Assembly: GCA_046484845.1 (NCBI GenBank) | Contig: JAWOIB010000027.1 | Location: forward strand, 1 to 19,751 | Reading direction: 5' to 3' | DNA: 19,751 nt | Origin: DSBX01 sp046484845 | GTDB lineage: Bacteria; Hydrothermota; Tepidihabitantia; Tepidihabitantales; Tepidihabitantaceae | Part shown: one piece after another, positions 1 to 7,390 of the stretch | Numbering within the stretch: the stretch's first letter is position 1 | How the letters are laid out: every line of letters starts with the position of its first letter | Made by a program: the position numbers and the translations under genes | The notes under the pieces: model-generated | Database searches by the model: none | What the model was told of the DNA's origin: nothing | Seen by the model: only the letters and a program-made list of their open reading frames with translations

Positions 1-189
1 GTGATATCCGTCCTCAGGAGTTCAGGCACCGTTTGGATACTCCTCCGCTGCGTGGTGTGAATATTCAACGTCTGTTCGCGTCCCAGCGAGCATTAAAAAG
101 TGTCGAGGACTTTAGGGAGCGCCGGCACAACCCACCGTGCAGGTGACCAATCCCGATTGTGACGTGCCCACCGGGTCGTTTACCATCAG
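1..189. other. Window-edge segment that does not match the gene it precedes
   Basis: This stretch is poorer in GC than the rest; a hand count of bases 1-120 gives about 53%. It does not encode the expected upstream part of the radical SAM gene that begins at about base 190. One frame is open from base 3 to a TGA at 144-146, with a plausible protein-like C-terminus (ending RRHNPPCR). A second frame, 116-187, reads PTVQVTNPDCDVPTGSFTI, which resembles the repeat modules of large Bacteroidetes adhesins. The radical SAM frame itself has a TGA at 160-162. The simplest reading is a contig end with a chimeric or rearranged junction at about 185-190. A genuine genomic deletion is also possible. Confidence 0.4.
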
Positions 190-1479
190 GAATTCTGCGA
201 TATCATCGAGCTGTTCGGTCGCCGACCCAGGACCAAGTCCCCGGAACAGGTCCTGGCCGAACTCCAGACGCTCTACGACCTCGGTTACCGGGGCAATGTT
301 GATTTTGTAGATGACAACCTCATCGGCAACAAGCCCAAAGCGCTGGAGGTGCTGACCGCTGTCGCCGACTGGAGCCGGCATCATCATTACCCGTTCTACT
401 TCACGACCGAAGCATCCATCAACCTCGCCCGCGAGCCGGAGCTGCTGCGCCTGATGCGTGACTGCGATTTTCGCTATGTCTTCGTCGGCATCGAAAGTTC
501 CGAGGACACCGTGCTGGCCCGGGCCGGCAAAGCCCAGAACCGGGCGGTCTCGGTGCCCGGGGCGGTGCGAACCCTGTCTGACCACGGGCTTATTGTCAAC
601 GGCGGCTTCATCCTCGGCATGGACGGCGAATCGGCCCACGCCGCCCGCAACATCAGCGGCCTCATCGAGGAGGCCGGCATCTGCCTGGCGATGGTGGGGA
701 CGCTCTACGCGCTTCCCAGGACCCGGCTGACCCGCCGGTTGCAGCAGGAAGGAAGGCTGTTCCACAGCGGGCAGAAATCCATCAATGCCGGGGTTGACAT
801 CGACCAGACCTCGACCGGCCTGAACTTCGTTACCGACCGGCCGCGCACCCGGATTGTTGCCGACCAGGCGGCGGTCCTCCGGCACATCTACGACCCGGCC
901 CGGTATTACGACAAGGTCCTGCTCACCGCGACCAGCCTGCGACCGGCCTACAAACACCGGGTTGGATTCGGCGAAGCACTGAAGCTGGCCCGGGGGTTCC
1001 TTCGGGTTTCGGCCCGGGCCGGGCGTAACCGGCGGACGGGACTGCTCTACTGGAAGACGCTGCTGCGCGTCCTCGTGAAGAACCCGGCCGCGCTCGACGT
1101 CGTGGTCAACCTCGCCGCGATGTACCTGCACCTTGCCGAACAGTCCCGGTATGCAATCGGAAAGCTCGAGAAGACGGCCGGGCGCATCAGCGCGTTCGGC
1201 GAGGCCCGGTACAACGCGATGATGCTCGCGGGTACGACCGAAGGTGGTTCTGACCGGACCGCGGCGAACCCGGCTCGCGTCGCTGCGGAGCAGTCGGATA
1301 GAACGGATAGACTGATGGCAATGGCGGCCCGGGTCAGATTGGCGCCGGGTTCGGAGAGGCGCAGTGCGAGCGGTAAGGCAGAGAGGACGAGGATGAAGCC
1401 GGAAGCCGGAACAGGTGTCCCTGAGCCGGACACGACGGCCCGCAACGCTGTTCTTGAACCAGGAGGAGTCACGAAATGA
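190..1479 (+). CDS. B12-binding-type radical SAM protein, 5'-truncated (DUF4070-like C-terminus)
   Basis: This is the 3' part of a radical SAM enzyme of the cobalamin-binding class. Reading from base 190 gives EFCDIIELFGRRPR, the region around the last cysteine of the CxxxCxxC iron-sulfur motif, followed by the family's VDDNLIGNK stretch and FYFTTEASINLA. The first two cluster cysteines and the whole N-terminal B12-binding domain are absent, because the sequence before 190 is unrelated. The stretch ending in MYLHLAEQSRYAIGKLE resembles the DUF4070 end of these proteins. After it comes a tail of about 80 residues, rich in R, A, T and E, which looks like read-through of simple repeats (see 1295-1312) and not a domain. 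The stop codon overlaps the next start (ATGA). The first ATG in frame is at 349, but it lies inside the conserved core and is unlikely to be the true start. The substrate is unknown. Confidence 0.8.
   Translation, partial: EFCDIIELFGRRPRTKSPEQVLAELQTLYDLGYRGNVDFVDDNLIGNKPKALEVLTAVADWSRHHHYPFYFTTEASINLAREPELLRLMRDCDFRYVFVGIESSEDTVLARAGKAQNRAVSVPGAVRTLSDHGLIVNGGFILGMDGESAHAARNISGLIEEAGICLAMVGTLYALPRTRLTRRLQQEGRLFHSGQKSINAGVDIDQTSTGLNFVTDRPRTRIVADQAAVLRHIYDPARYYDKVLLTATSLRPAYKHRVGFGEALKLARGFLRVSARAGRNRRTGLLYWKTLLRVLVKNPAALDVVVNLAAMYLHLAEQSRYAIGKLEKTAGRISAFGEARYNAMMLAGTTEGGSDRTAANPARVAAEQSDRTDRLMAMAARVRLAPGSERRSASGKAERTRMKPEAGTGVPEPDTTARNAVLEPGGVTK
1295..1312 (+). repeat. Two tandem 9-base units (cggataga[a/c])
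   Basis: The units cggatagaa (1295-1303) and cggatagac (1304-1312) lie in tandem within the non-conserved tail of the radical SAM frame. They resemble the acacggatag-type repeat at 13971-14010. They translate as part of SDRTDR, so the tail here is likely repeat DNA read as protein. Confidence 0.45.
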
Positions 1480-2639
1480 CCCGGAAGATAGATCTGCTCA
1501 CCACCGAATCTCTGGTCGAACTGGCTTCGATTCGCCAGCCGCTGTGTCTCTCGCTCTACCAGCCGACCCACCGGCGCCATCCCGAGAATCAACAGGACCC
1601 GGTCCGGTTCCGCAATCTCGTGAAGGTGCTGGAGGCATCTCTCCGACGGCAGTACCCGGCGGTCGAGGCCCGGCCGCTCCTCGAACCGTTCAGGGCCCTC
1701 GCCAGCGAGCAGGACTTCTGGAATCATGCGTTGGACGGATTGGCCGTGATGGGCGGGTCAGACCTGTTTCGCGTGTTCCGGCTTCAGCGGCCGGTCGCCG
1801 AATTGGCGGTCGTCGCCGACAGCTTCCACACCAAGCCCTTGCGGCGCTTCCTGCAATCGGGCGACCGCTACCACGTCCTGGGATTGAGCCTGCGGAAGGT
1901 CCGGTTCTTCGCGGGAAGCCGCGACATGCTCGACGAGATAGACCCGGTGCCGGGCTTCCCCCGGACGATGACCGAGGCACCGGGCGATGAACACCCCGAA
2001 CCGCATTCGACCGTCACCTCCCATGGCGGTGTCGGTCAGGGGAGCACGCCCATGCACCACGGCCACGGCGGGAAAAAGGACATGGCACAGGTCGCCATGG
2101 AGCGATTCTGGCGTGCCGTCGACCGCGCCGTGCTGGAGCATTATTCCCGGCCGTCGGGACTGCCTTTGATTCTGGCAGCGTTGCCGGAGCATCATCATCC
2201 TTTCCGCCAGGTCAGCCATAACCCTTTCCTGATGAAGGAGGGGCTCCGGGGCAATCCCGACGAAATGTCGGTTGATGAGCTTCGGACACGTGTCTGGCAG
2301 GTCGTCGAGCCGCAGTATCGGGCACGGCTGGCCGCGCTGGCCGCCGAGTATGCGGAGTCGCGTGCCAGGGAGCTTGGCAGCGACGACCTGGCGCAGGTCG
2401 CCCGGGCGGCCGCGGAGGGGCGGGTCGCCACGCTGCTGATCGAAGCCGACCGCCAGGAAGCGGGTCGGCTTGACGACACGACTGGTCGAGTCGAGTTCGC
2501 CGACCTGAGGGACCCGGAAGTCGACGACCTGCTCGACGACCTGGGTGAACTGGTCAGCAAGATGGGCGGGCGGGTCATCATCGTCCCGGCCGGACAGATG
2601 CCGGTACGGACGGGACTGGCCGCCAGCTATCGCTACTGA
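1476..2639 (+). CDS. Bacterial archaeo-eukaryotic release factor-like protein (baeRF family 3)
   Basis: This 387-residue protein matches the pattern of the baeRF families, bacterial relatives of archaeal/eukaryotic release factor aeRF1 proposed from comparative genomics to act on ribosomes. Visible elements are the N-terminal QPLCLSLYQPTHRR segment, HALDGLAVMGGSDLFRVFRL, the central SFHTKPLRRFLQSGDRYHVLGLS core, and a glycine/histidine-rich loop at residues 184-199 containing GGVGQGS. That loop sits where aeRF1 has its GGQ loop. The C-terminus (GGRVIIVPAGQMPV, then TGLAASYRY) is the usual end of the family. A strong Shine-Dalgarno, aggagg at 1461-1466, lies nine bases before the ATG, and the start overlaps the radical SAM stop by ATGA, so the two are co-transcribed. 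There is no signal peptide, so it is probably cytoplasmic. Peptidyl-tRNA hydrolysis is inferred only. Confidence 0.75.
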   Translation: MTRKIDLLTTESLVELASIRQPLCLSLYQPTHRRHPENQQDPVRFRNLVKVLEASLRRQYPAVEARPLLEPFRALASEQDFWNHALDGLAVMGGSDLFRVFRLQRPVAELAVVADSFHTKPLRRFLQSGDRYHVLGLSLRKVRFFAGSRDMLDEIDPVPGFPRTMTEAPGDEHPEPHSTVTSHGGVGQGSTPMHHGHGGKKDMAQVAMERFWRAVDRAVLEHYSRPSGLPLILAALPEHHHPFRQVSHNPFLMKEGLRGNPDEMSVDELRTRVWQVVEPQYRARLAALAAEYAESRARELGSDDLAQVARAAAEGRVATLLIEADRQEAGRLDDTTGRVEFADLRDPEVDDLLDDLGELVSKMGGRVIIVPAGQMPVRTGLAASYRY

Positions 2640-2640
2640 G

Positions 2641-2662
2641 CCGATTCCACCCGGGGAATCGG
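2641..2662 (+). terminator. Hairpin just after the baeRF stop codon
   Basis: A perfect 8-base stem ccgattcc/ggaatcgg encloses a 6-base loop, starting two bases after the TGA at 2637-2639. No T-tract follows, so it would be an imperfect intrinsic terminator. It could serve either strand of this convergent intergenic region. Confidence 0.45.
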
Positions 2663-2830
2663 AATCGTGTCCCAGGCCCGCCAGGTACAGGCTGCCGCGG
2701 ATAGCGGTCGGGCCTCTTCTCATCGCCCCGCGCCCATGGCCGACCGCATCCTCGGTGCCCGCGGCCGCGGCCCGGTCCCGGTAGTTCATCGCGCCGTGGG
2801 GATCGTGGTTGACCGGGTTCGGCAGCAGAC
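2660..2830 (-). pseudogene. Remnant of a secreted protein: linker and start of a C-terminal sorting-type domain
   Basis: Between the convergent baeRF and SLC13 genes, the minus strand reads HGAMNYRDRAAAAGTED and shortly after AIRGSLYL. The zinc peptidase at 5629-7239 has HGTMSYRYRAAASGIEE followed by VVHGSLLL at the same place, just before its C-terminal domain. The similarity is also visible in the bases, for example a shared ccgggccgcggcc core. No N-terminal domain and no GRRV...VYFVRW ending are present, so this is a fragment cut at both ends. It lies directly downstream of the SLC13 stop on the same strand, where a further secreted-protein gene would once have fitted. Nothing else is apparent in the 220-base gap apart from the hairpin at 2641-2662. 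Confidence 0.6.
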
Positions 2831-2859
2831 CCGGCCCGGTGTGAACTGCGGCCGGCCGG

Positions 2860-4632
2860 TCAGAGCGGCCAGACCCGCAGGATGAGCATTATCGCGACCA
2901 GCGTCACGATAACCGAAAGCGGCAGGCCGCTGCGCCAGTAGTCCCCGAACCGGTAACCGCCCGGCCCGAGCACCAGCGTGTTGGACTGGTGTCCGATCGG
3001 GGTCAGGAAAGCGCAGGAGGCGCTGACCGCCACCGTCATGAGGAACGGGTCCGCGGACAGTCCGAAGCCCTGCGCGAGCCCGAACCCGACCGGCGCCATC
3101 AGCAGGGCGGCCGCGGCGTTGTTGATGATGTTGGACAGGAGCATCGTGACCACGAACAGCAGGACCAGCGTCACTTCGGGCGGCCAGGCCCGGCCGATGG
3201 CGAGCAGGCCGTCCGCAATCATCCGGGCGCCGCCGGAGGTCTCCAGCGCCTGGCCGACCGGGATGAGCGCGCCGAGGAGGACGACGATCGGCCAGTCAAT
3301 GGCCTCGTACACCTCGCGCAGAGGAATGATGCCGACCAGTACCGTGGCGACCGCGGCCATCATCAGCGCGACCGCGGCCGGCAGCAGGCCGACGAGGATG
3401 GCGAGGACCGCGGCCGCGAAGATGCCGAGCGAGAGCAGCAGCCGGCGCGGCCGGCCGACCGACAACCCGCGGCTGACCAGCGGCAGGCAGCCGACCGCGG
3501 CGAGGCTGTCCGGCAGCAGGTCGGGGTCGCCCTGGAAGAGCAGGACGTCGCCGGCCTGGAAACGGACCTTGCTCAGCCGCTGTTTGAGCCGGCCGCCCTC
3601 GCGCGCCACCGCCAGCAGGTGCAGGCCGTGACGGTCGAGCAGGCGCAACTGCGCGGCGCTGTGGCCGACCAGCACCGAGTCGGGTTGGACCACCGCCTCC
3701 GCGACCTGCAGCTCCCGGATTTCCTCCAGCCTGCCGGTCAGATTCTCGCCCCCGACCTTGAACCCGCCCTTGGCGACCAGCTCCTGGAGTTCGACCGGCT
3801 CGGTCTCGACCAGCAGGATGTCGCCGGCCTGGAACCGGCCCTCGAAAGAGTATCCGGGCAGGTGCTTCTCCCCACGCAGGACCGCCAGCAGCGGTACCGG
3901 CTCGCCATAGGCGCGCCGGAGCCGGGTCAGGTTCCAGCCGGCCGCGGCGGACTCGGGCGTGACTTCCAGCTCGCTCAGGTACTCGGCGGTCTCGAACAGC
4001 TCCTCGGGCGAGCGGCGGGCCTTGCGTTTCGGTATCAGCCGCCAGCCGACCAGCGCGAGGAACACGATGCCGACCAGCGCGACCCCGCCGCCGACCGGCA
4101 GGAAGGAGAACATCCCGTACCCGCCCAGCCCGGTGTGTTCCGCCCGGTAGGCGGAAACGATAATGTTGGGCGGGGTGCCGATGAGGGTCAGCAGCCCGCC
4201 CAGCAGCGAGCCGAACGCCAGCGGCATCAGCAGGCTGGACGGCGCGGTGCCGTGCTTGCGGGCAAGGCGCATCGCCACCGTCAGGAGCAGGGCGAGCGCG
4301 CCGACGTTGTTCATGAACCCGGAGAGGGCCGCGACGGTCAGCCCGAGCAGGAATACCTGGATGGTGGTGAACCGGCCGGTGCGGAGCACCCGGCGGGCGA
4401 GCAGGCTGACCAGGCCCGCGTGCTGAAAGCCCTTGCTCAGCACCAGCACCGCGGCGACGGTGATGACCGCCGGGTGGCCGAACCCGAGAAACGCGTCGGC
4501 CGGGGGCACGACCCCGGCGATGACCGCGGTGAGCAGGGCGAGCAGGGCGACCAGGTCGTAGCGGAGCCGGTTCCAGATGAAGGCGGCGAGCATCAGCCCG
4601 AGGACGAGAAAGACCGGCAGGGTCTCGTACAT
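2860..4632 (-). CDS. SLC13-type anion transporter with two RCK_C-like (TrkA-C) domains
   Basis: This is a 590-residue integral membrane transporter of the SLC13/DASS (ArsB/NhaD ion-transporter fold) group. About five hydrophobic segments occupy residues 3-200. Two soluble domains of the TrkA-C/RCK_C type occupy about 215-385; each contains a (F/V)xAGD(I/V)LL motif, at about 267-274 and 358-365. The remaining helices run from 398 to 590. The two half-sites are recognisable: FMNNVGA (106-112) and LIGTPPN (150-156) in the first half, NIINNAAAALLMAP (501-514) and TPIGHQSNT (544-552) in the second. The substrate cannot be read from sequence; relatives carry sulfate, dicarboxylates or other anions, usually with Na+. 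The ATG lies two bases after the methyltransferase stop. A longer upstream reading of the frame is only an overlap with that gene. Confidence 0.88.
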   Translation of the reverse strand: MYETLPVFLVLGLMLAAFIWNRLRYDLVALLALLTAVIAGVVPPADAFLGFGHPAVITVAAVLVLSKGFQHAGLVSLLARRVLRTGRFTTIQVFLLGLTVAALSGFMNNVGALALLLTVAMRLARKHGTAPSSLLMPLAFGSLLGGLLTLIGTPPNIIVSAYRAEHTGLGGYGMFSFLPVGGGVALVGIVFLALVGWRLIPKRKARRSPEELFETAEYLSELEVTPESAAAGWNLTRLRRAYGEPVPLLAVLRGEKHLPGYSFEGRFQAGDILLVETEPVELQELVAKGGFKVGGENLTGRLEEIRELQVAEAVVQPDSVLVGHSAAQLRLLDRHGLHLLAVAREGGRLKQRLSKVRFQAGDVLLFQGDPDLLPDSLAAVGCLPLVSRGLSVGRPRRLLLSLGIFAAAVLAILVGLLPAAVALMMAAVATVLVGIIPLREVYEAIDWPIVVLLGALIPVGQALETSGGARMIADGLLAIGRAWPPEVTLVLLFVVTMLLSNIINNAAAALLMAPVGFGLAQGFGLSADPFLMTVAVSASCAFLTPIGHQSNTLVLGPGGYRFGDYWRSGLPLSVIVTLVAIMLILRVWPL

Positions 4633-4634
4633 CG

Positions 4635-5315
4635 TCAGGCGGCCGGTTTGCGCATCAGCGCGATGTCGGCGCAGGGGAGTTCGCAGTCCCAGCCGAATCC
4701 CGCCGCGATGCGGCGGAAAGTTCCCGGCTTGTAGAAGACCACGTGGGTCGGGTCCCGCCGGTAGTGCCAGTCGGCGAACCCGGCATCGTCGGTCAGGAAC
4801 CGGGTCATCACCCCGAGCCAGCCCCCGGGCCGCAACATCCGGTCGAACCGGGCGAACTCCTCCGCCGGGCGGTGGAAATGCTCGGCCGTTTCGGTGCAGG
4901 TGATGAAGTCGTAGCTGTCCGCGAGCGGCGCCGGGTCGGGCCGGAAGAACGGGTCGTAGAGCCGCACCGAATGGCCCGCCCGGGCGAGCAGGCCCGCGAG
5001 TGCCGCCGCTGGCCCGGAGCCGTAGTCGAGCCCGTGCCGGCGCGGTGGCAGGCGTGCAAGCAGGGGCCGGGCGAACCGGTTGAGGAACGCGAGGTAGGCC
5101 GGGTCGGCCGGGTCGTTGCGGTGCTGGCGATAGCGCGCCAGCTCGGCGGCCGCGTCGGGCAGTTGCGACCGGTCGAGGAAGGTCGCGGCGCAGGCACCGC
5201 AGCGCCAGTAACGGAGCCCGCCGACCGCGAGAAAAGGCCCGGCCCGCGCGTAACAGGCCGGGCAGGTTGTGGTCTCGTCGTTCCCGACCCGGGCGCGCGC
5301 GTGATTCTCCGTCAC
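4635..5315 (-). CDS. Class I SAM-dependent methyltransferase with N-terminal zinc ribbon
   Basis: This cytoplasmic protein of 226 residues begins with a zinc-ribbon module, CPAC (C18, C21) and CGAC (C39, C42). A linker with RNDPADPAYLAFLNR follows, then a Rossmann methyltransferase domain: motif I LDYGSGP (96-102), acidic LYDPFF, YDFITCTETAEHFHRP and LRPGGWLG. The ending HYRRDPTHVVFYK is characteristic of a known, functionally uncharacterised methyltransferase family with this same zinc ribbon, and the length fits that family. I chose the GTG at 5315 because the conserved part begins soon after and the preceding short gene stops at 5330. The Shine-Dalgarno is weak (gggga). It sits in the leftward operon, two bases before the transporter start. 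Its substrate is unknown. Confidence 0.85.
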   Translation of the reverse strand: MTENHARARVGNDETTTCPACYARAGPFLAVGGLRYWRCGACAATFLDRSQLPDAAAELARYRQHRNDPADPAYLAFLNRFARPLLARLPPRRHGLDYGSGPAAALAGLLARAGHSVRLYDPFFRPDPAPLADSYDFITCTETAEHFHRPAEEFARFDRMLRPGGWLGVMTRFLTDDAGFADWHYRRDPTHVVFYKPGTFRRIAAGFGWDCELPCADIALMRKPAA

Positions 5316-5329
5316 CCGCTTTCCCCGGG

Positions 5330-5617
5330 TCAGCTCGGCTCCAGCAGCAGTCGCCGGGCGGCTGACGCGCCCGCGGCCAGCCGGACCAGGCCCGCCCCGC
5401 CGGCAAGGTTCCGGAGGCCGAGCCGGATGGTGTGGTCGGCGGAACCGGCCGCGAGTGACAGCCCGCGCACCCGCCGCCCGGCCGCGTCGTACACCGCAAC
5501 CGTCGCCGGGCCCGGCGCGGACACCCGCAGGGGTCGGCCGCCCGGCGCGGGCCGGTGGACCACCGGCGTGCCGCAGGAGACCGGCGGCCCGGCGACTGAG
5601 GTCTGCAGGAGAAACAA
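5330..5617 (-). CDS. Short remnant: peptidase-like N-terminus joined to a sorting-domain-like C-terminus
   Basis: This 95-residue frame starts with VAGPPVSCGTPVVHR, clearly a copy of the N-terminus of the zinc peptidase just upstream (IAGPPATPVSCGTPVFHR). After RVSAPGP it jumps straight to a C-terminal-domain-like ending (VAVYDAAGRRVRGL and then RRLLLEPS). The catalytic middle, several hundred residues, is missing. In the peptidase gene the start reads gg-atg-ctg-ttt; here it reads gg-acg-ttg-ttt, so the ATG has become ACG and only a TTG (5617) remains. The Shine-Dalgarno overlapping the upstream stop (taggag) is kept. It is probably a deletion product of a tandem duplicate. It may still be translated and exported, but no enzymatic role is expected. 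Confidence 0.55.
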   Translation of the reverse strand: MFLLQTSVAGPPVSCGTPVVHRPAPGGRPLRVSAPGPATVAVYDAAGRRVRGLSLAAGSADHTIRLGLRNLAGGAGLVRLAAGASAARRLLLEPS

Positions 5618-5770
5618 CGTCCCCGCTCCTAGCGCACCAGGCCCAGCCGGGCGGTGCGGGCCCGACCGCCTTCCGACCAGCGGACGAAATACACGCCCGG
5701 GGCGAGATGCGAGATGTCGTTTTCGCCGGGCCGGAGCTCAATCACCCGGCGGCCGGAGGCGTCCAGCAGG
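5505..5770. repeat. Diverged direct repeat, copy 1
   Basis: This segment matches 7115-7390 along most of its length, with small insertions and deletions. It spans the end of the peptidase gene (C-terminal domain), the short intergenic with conserved ctcctagcgcac, and the start of the short remnant gene. Shared blocks include caccggcgtgccgcaggaga and ccagcggacgaa. It marks a duplication whose edges are set by gene boundaries. Confidence 0.8.
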
Positions 5771-7239
5771 GTGAACCTGGAACCCGTGGTGTTCGACTCA
5801 GCCGGCAGCAGGAGCGAACCGTGCACGACGGCCGGGAGTCGCCCGGCTGGTTCTCGATATTCGGGCGCTTCCTCGATGCCGCTGGCCGCGGCCCGGTACC
5901 GGTAGCTCATCGTCCCGTGCGGGTAGCGGTTCGCCGGGACCAGCCAGACAGTCTGCCAGGCGGTGTCGAAGCCCGGCACCGAGGTGAAGCCTTGCTGGAG
6001 AGAATCGAGCGGGATGGAGTCGAGTAGCAAGCGGTGGCCGACGCTGTCCAGCCCGACCACGAACACGCTGAAATTACCCTCATCGGTGCCGTCGAACTCG
6101 AGTTCGAGGTTGGTCCCGCCGCCGAACAGGATGTACTCGCCCGCCCAGCGGTTGAGGCTGCCGGTGCGGTCAACCGGGTAGCTGAAATGCACCGCGGCGT
6201 TGTTGAACCGGGGTACGTCCTCTCCGAAGTAACCGTAGCGGCCGCCGAGGAAAGAGGTGTCGTTGATCCGGTTGGCGAGGACCCAGTCGTCGAAGACCTG
6301 TTCGAAGGTCAGTCCGACTCCGGCCGAGTCCAGCCCGGCCCGGACGCCCTCGATGCTGACGAACGGTGAGCGGATGATGTCGTGCACTAGGTTGGTACCG
6401 ACCCGGCCGCCGTGCTGTTCGTAGAGGTAGAGGAAGAACAGGTAGGTCTTGATGTAGTCTGCCCAGGAGCCGGTCCAGCGGGTGAGGTCGTTGTCGGGCT
6501 GGCCCGGAAAGCCGGATACCGGGTCGGGCGCGCCGAACAACCACATTGCCAGTTCGCAGCAGCCCTCCTGGACCCAGAGCGACTCGGCCGGGTCGTAGTT
6601 CCAGTGAATCATGTGACCCATCTCGTGGGCGGCGATCGCGACCCGGTAGTCGCTGGCGGGGTTATCCGGGTGGCAGTCGAGGTAGACGCACTCGATCTCG
6701 TTGGAGCGATAGCCCCAGCGGCGCTGGGCGGTGGTGTCGTAGTACTGGTCGAACATCATCCAGAAGCCGTCGAACCGGCTACCGCCGAAGGTGCCGATGT
6801 TGTAGTAGATGAGGTAGATGAGCGAGTCGCCATCGATTTCGTCCGGCGGCTCGCCGAGGACCTCGGTGTTGTGCTGCCAGACCCCACGCGCCGGGTCGCG
6901 TGGGCTAGAGCGCTCGAACCGCTCGACAATCCGGGCCGCGTCCGCGGAATCGACCAGCCCGGCGGCCAGCACCGAGTCGTGGACCATCACGTAGCAGTGC
7001 GCGCCCTTGTCGAGGCAGATAAACGGGGCACGGAACTGGGTCGGCGGCATCACGCTCATATTCCAGGTCCAGAGCATCACGGTGTCGCCGCGTGCAGGCC
7101 CGCTCGCATCCGGGCGCGGCGCAGACACGCGTTCGGGCAGGGGTCGGCCGTCGAGCGCGAGTCGGTGGAACACCGGCGTGCCGCAGGAGACTGGCGTGGC
7201 CGGCGGCCCGGCGATAAGGGTCAATAAAAGAAACAGCAT
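5629..7239 (-). CDS. Secreted HExxH zinc metallopeptidase (M30-like) with C-terminal sorting-type domain
   Basis: This exported protein of 536 residues starts with a short hydrophobic signal (MLFLLLTLIAGPPA). The active site is AAHEMGHMIHWN (H205, E206, H209), followed by WVQEGCCELA, where E225 is the likely third zinc ligand. This EG..E spacing is seen in M30/hyicolysin-like and other gluzincin peptidases. The middle looks all-beta. The protein ends with a GIEE linker and a beta-rich C-terminal domain (LLDASGRRV, LAPGVYFVRW) resembling type IX or other surface sorting domains. I chose the ATG at 7239 because taggag precedes it and the homologous copy aligns from there; a longer frame to 7293 would run into the neighbouring gene. 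Substrate unknown; it probably acts at or outside the cell surface. Confidence 0.82.
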   Translation of the reverse strand: MLFLLLTLIAGPPATPVSCGTPVFHRLALDGRPLPERVSAPRPDASGPARGDTVMLWTWNMSVMPPTQFRAPFICLDKGAHCYVMVHDSVLAAGLVDSADAARIVERFERSSPRDPARGVWQHNTEVLGEPPDEIDGDSLIYLIYYNIGTFGGSRFDGFWMMFDQYYDTTAQRRWGYRSNEIECVYLDCHPDNPASDYRVAIAAHEMGHMIHWNYDPAESLWVQEGCCELAMWLFGAPDPVSGFPGQPDNDLTRWTGSWADYIKTYLFFLYLYEQHGGRVGTNLVHDIIRSPFVSIEGVRAGLDSAGVGLTFEQVFDDWVLANRINDTSFLGGRYGYFGEDVPRFNNAAVHFSYPVDRTGSLNRWAGEYILFGGGTNLELEFDGTDEGNFSVFVVGLDSVGHRLLLDSIPLDSLQQGFTSVPGFDTAWQTVWLVPANRYPHGTMSYRYRAAASGIEEAPEYREPAGRLPAVVHGSLLLPAESNTTGSRFTLLDASGRRVIELRPGENDISHLAPGVYFVRWSEGGRARTARLGLVR

Positions 7240-7390
7240 CCTTGCTCCTAGCGCACAAGACTCAGCCGGGCGGTGAGGGCCCGACCCTTCCATGACCAGC
7301 GGACGAAGTACACGCCCGGGGCGAGGTGTGAGAGGTCGTTCTCTCCCGGGGTGAGCGGCCTCACTTTCCGGCCCACGGCGTCGAGCAGCA
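7115..7390. repeat. Diverged direct repeat, copy 2
   Basis: This is the partner of 5505-5770. It covers the C-terminal-domain end of the propeller-like gene, the 8-base spacer with its stop-overlapping Shine-Dalgarno, and the first ~40 codons of the peptidase. The match in the spacer and both flanking coding ends points to DNA duplication and not to domain convergence alone. Confidence 0.8.

Noticed and set aside
2989..4734. Plus-strand 581-codon frame opposite the SLC13 gene
   Set aside because: It is extremely rich in Q, R, D and E, which is the antisense image of a hydrophobic membrane protein. The minus strand shows clear transporter motifs.
2860..5499. One long fusion of the methyltransferase region with the SLC13 transporter
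   Set aside because: The extended frame reads the methyltransferase DNA in the wrong frame. A proper methyltransferase ends at 4635 and the transporter has its own ATG at 4632.
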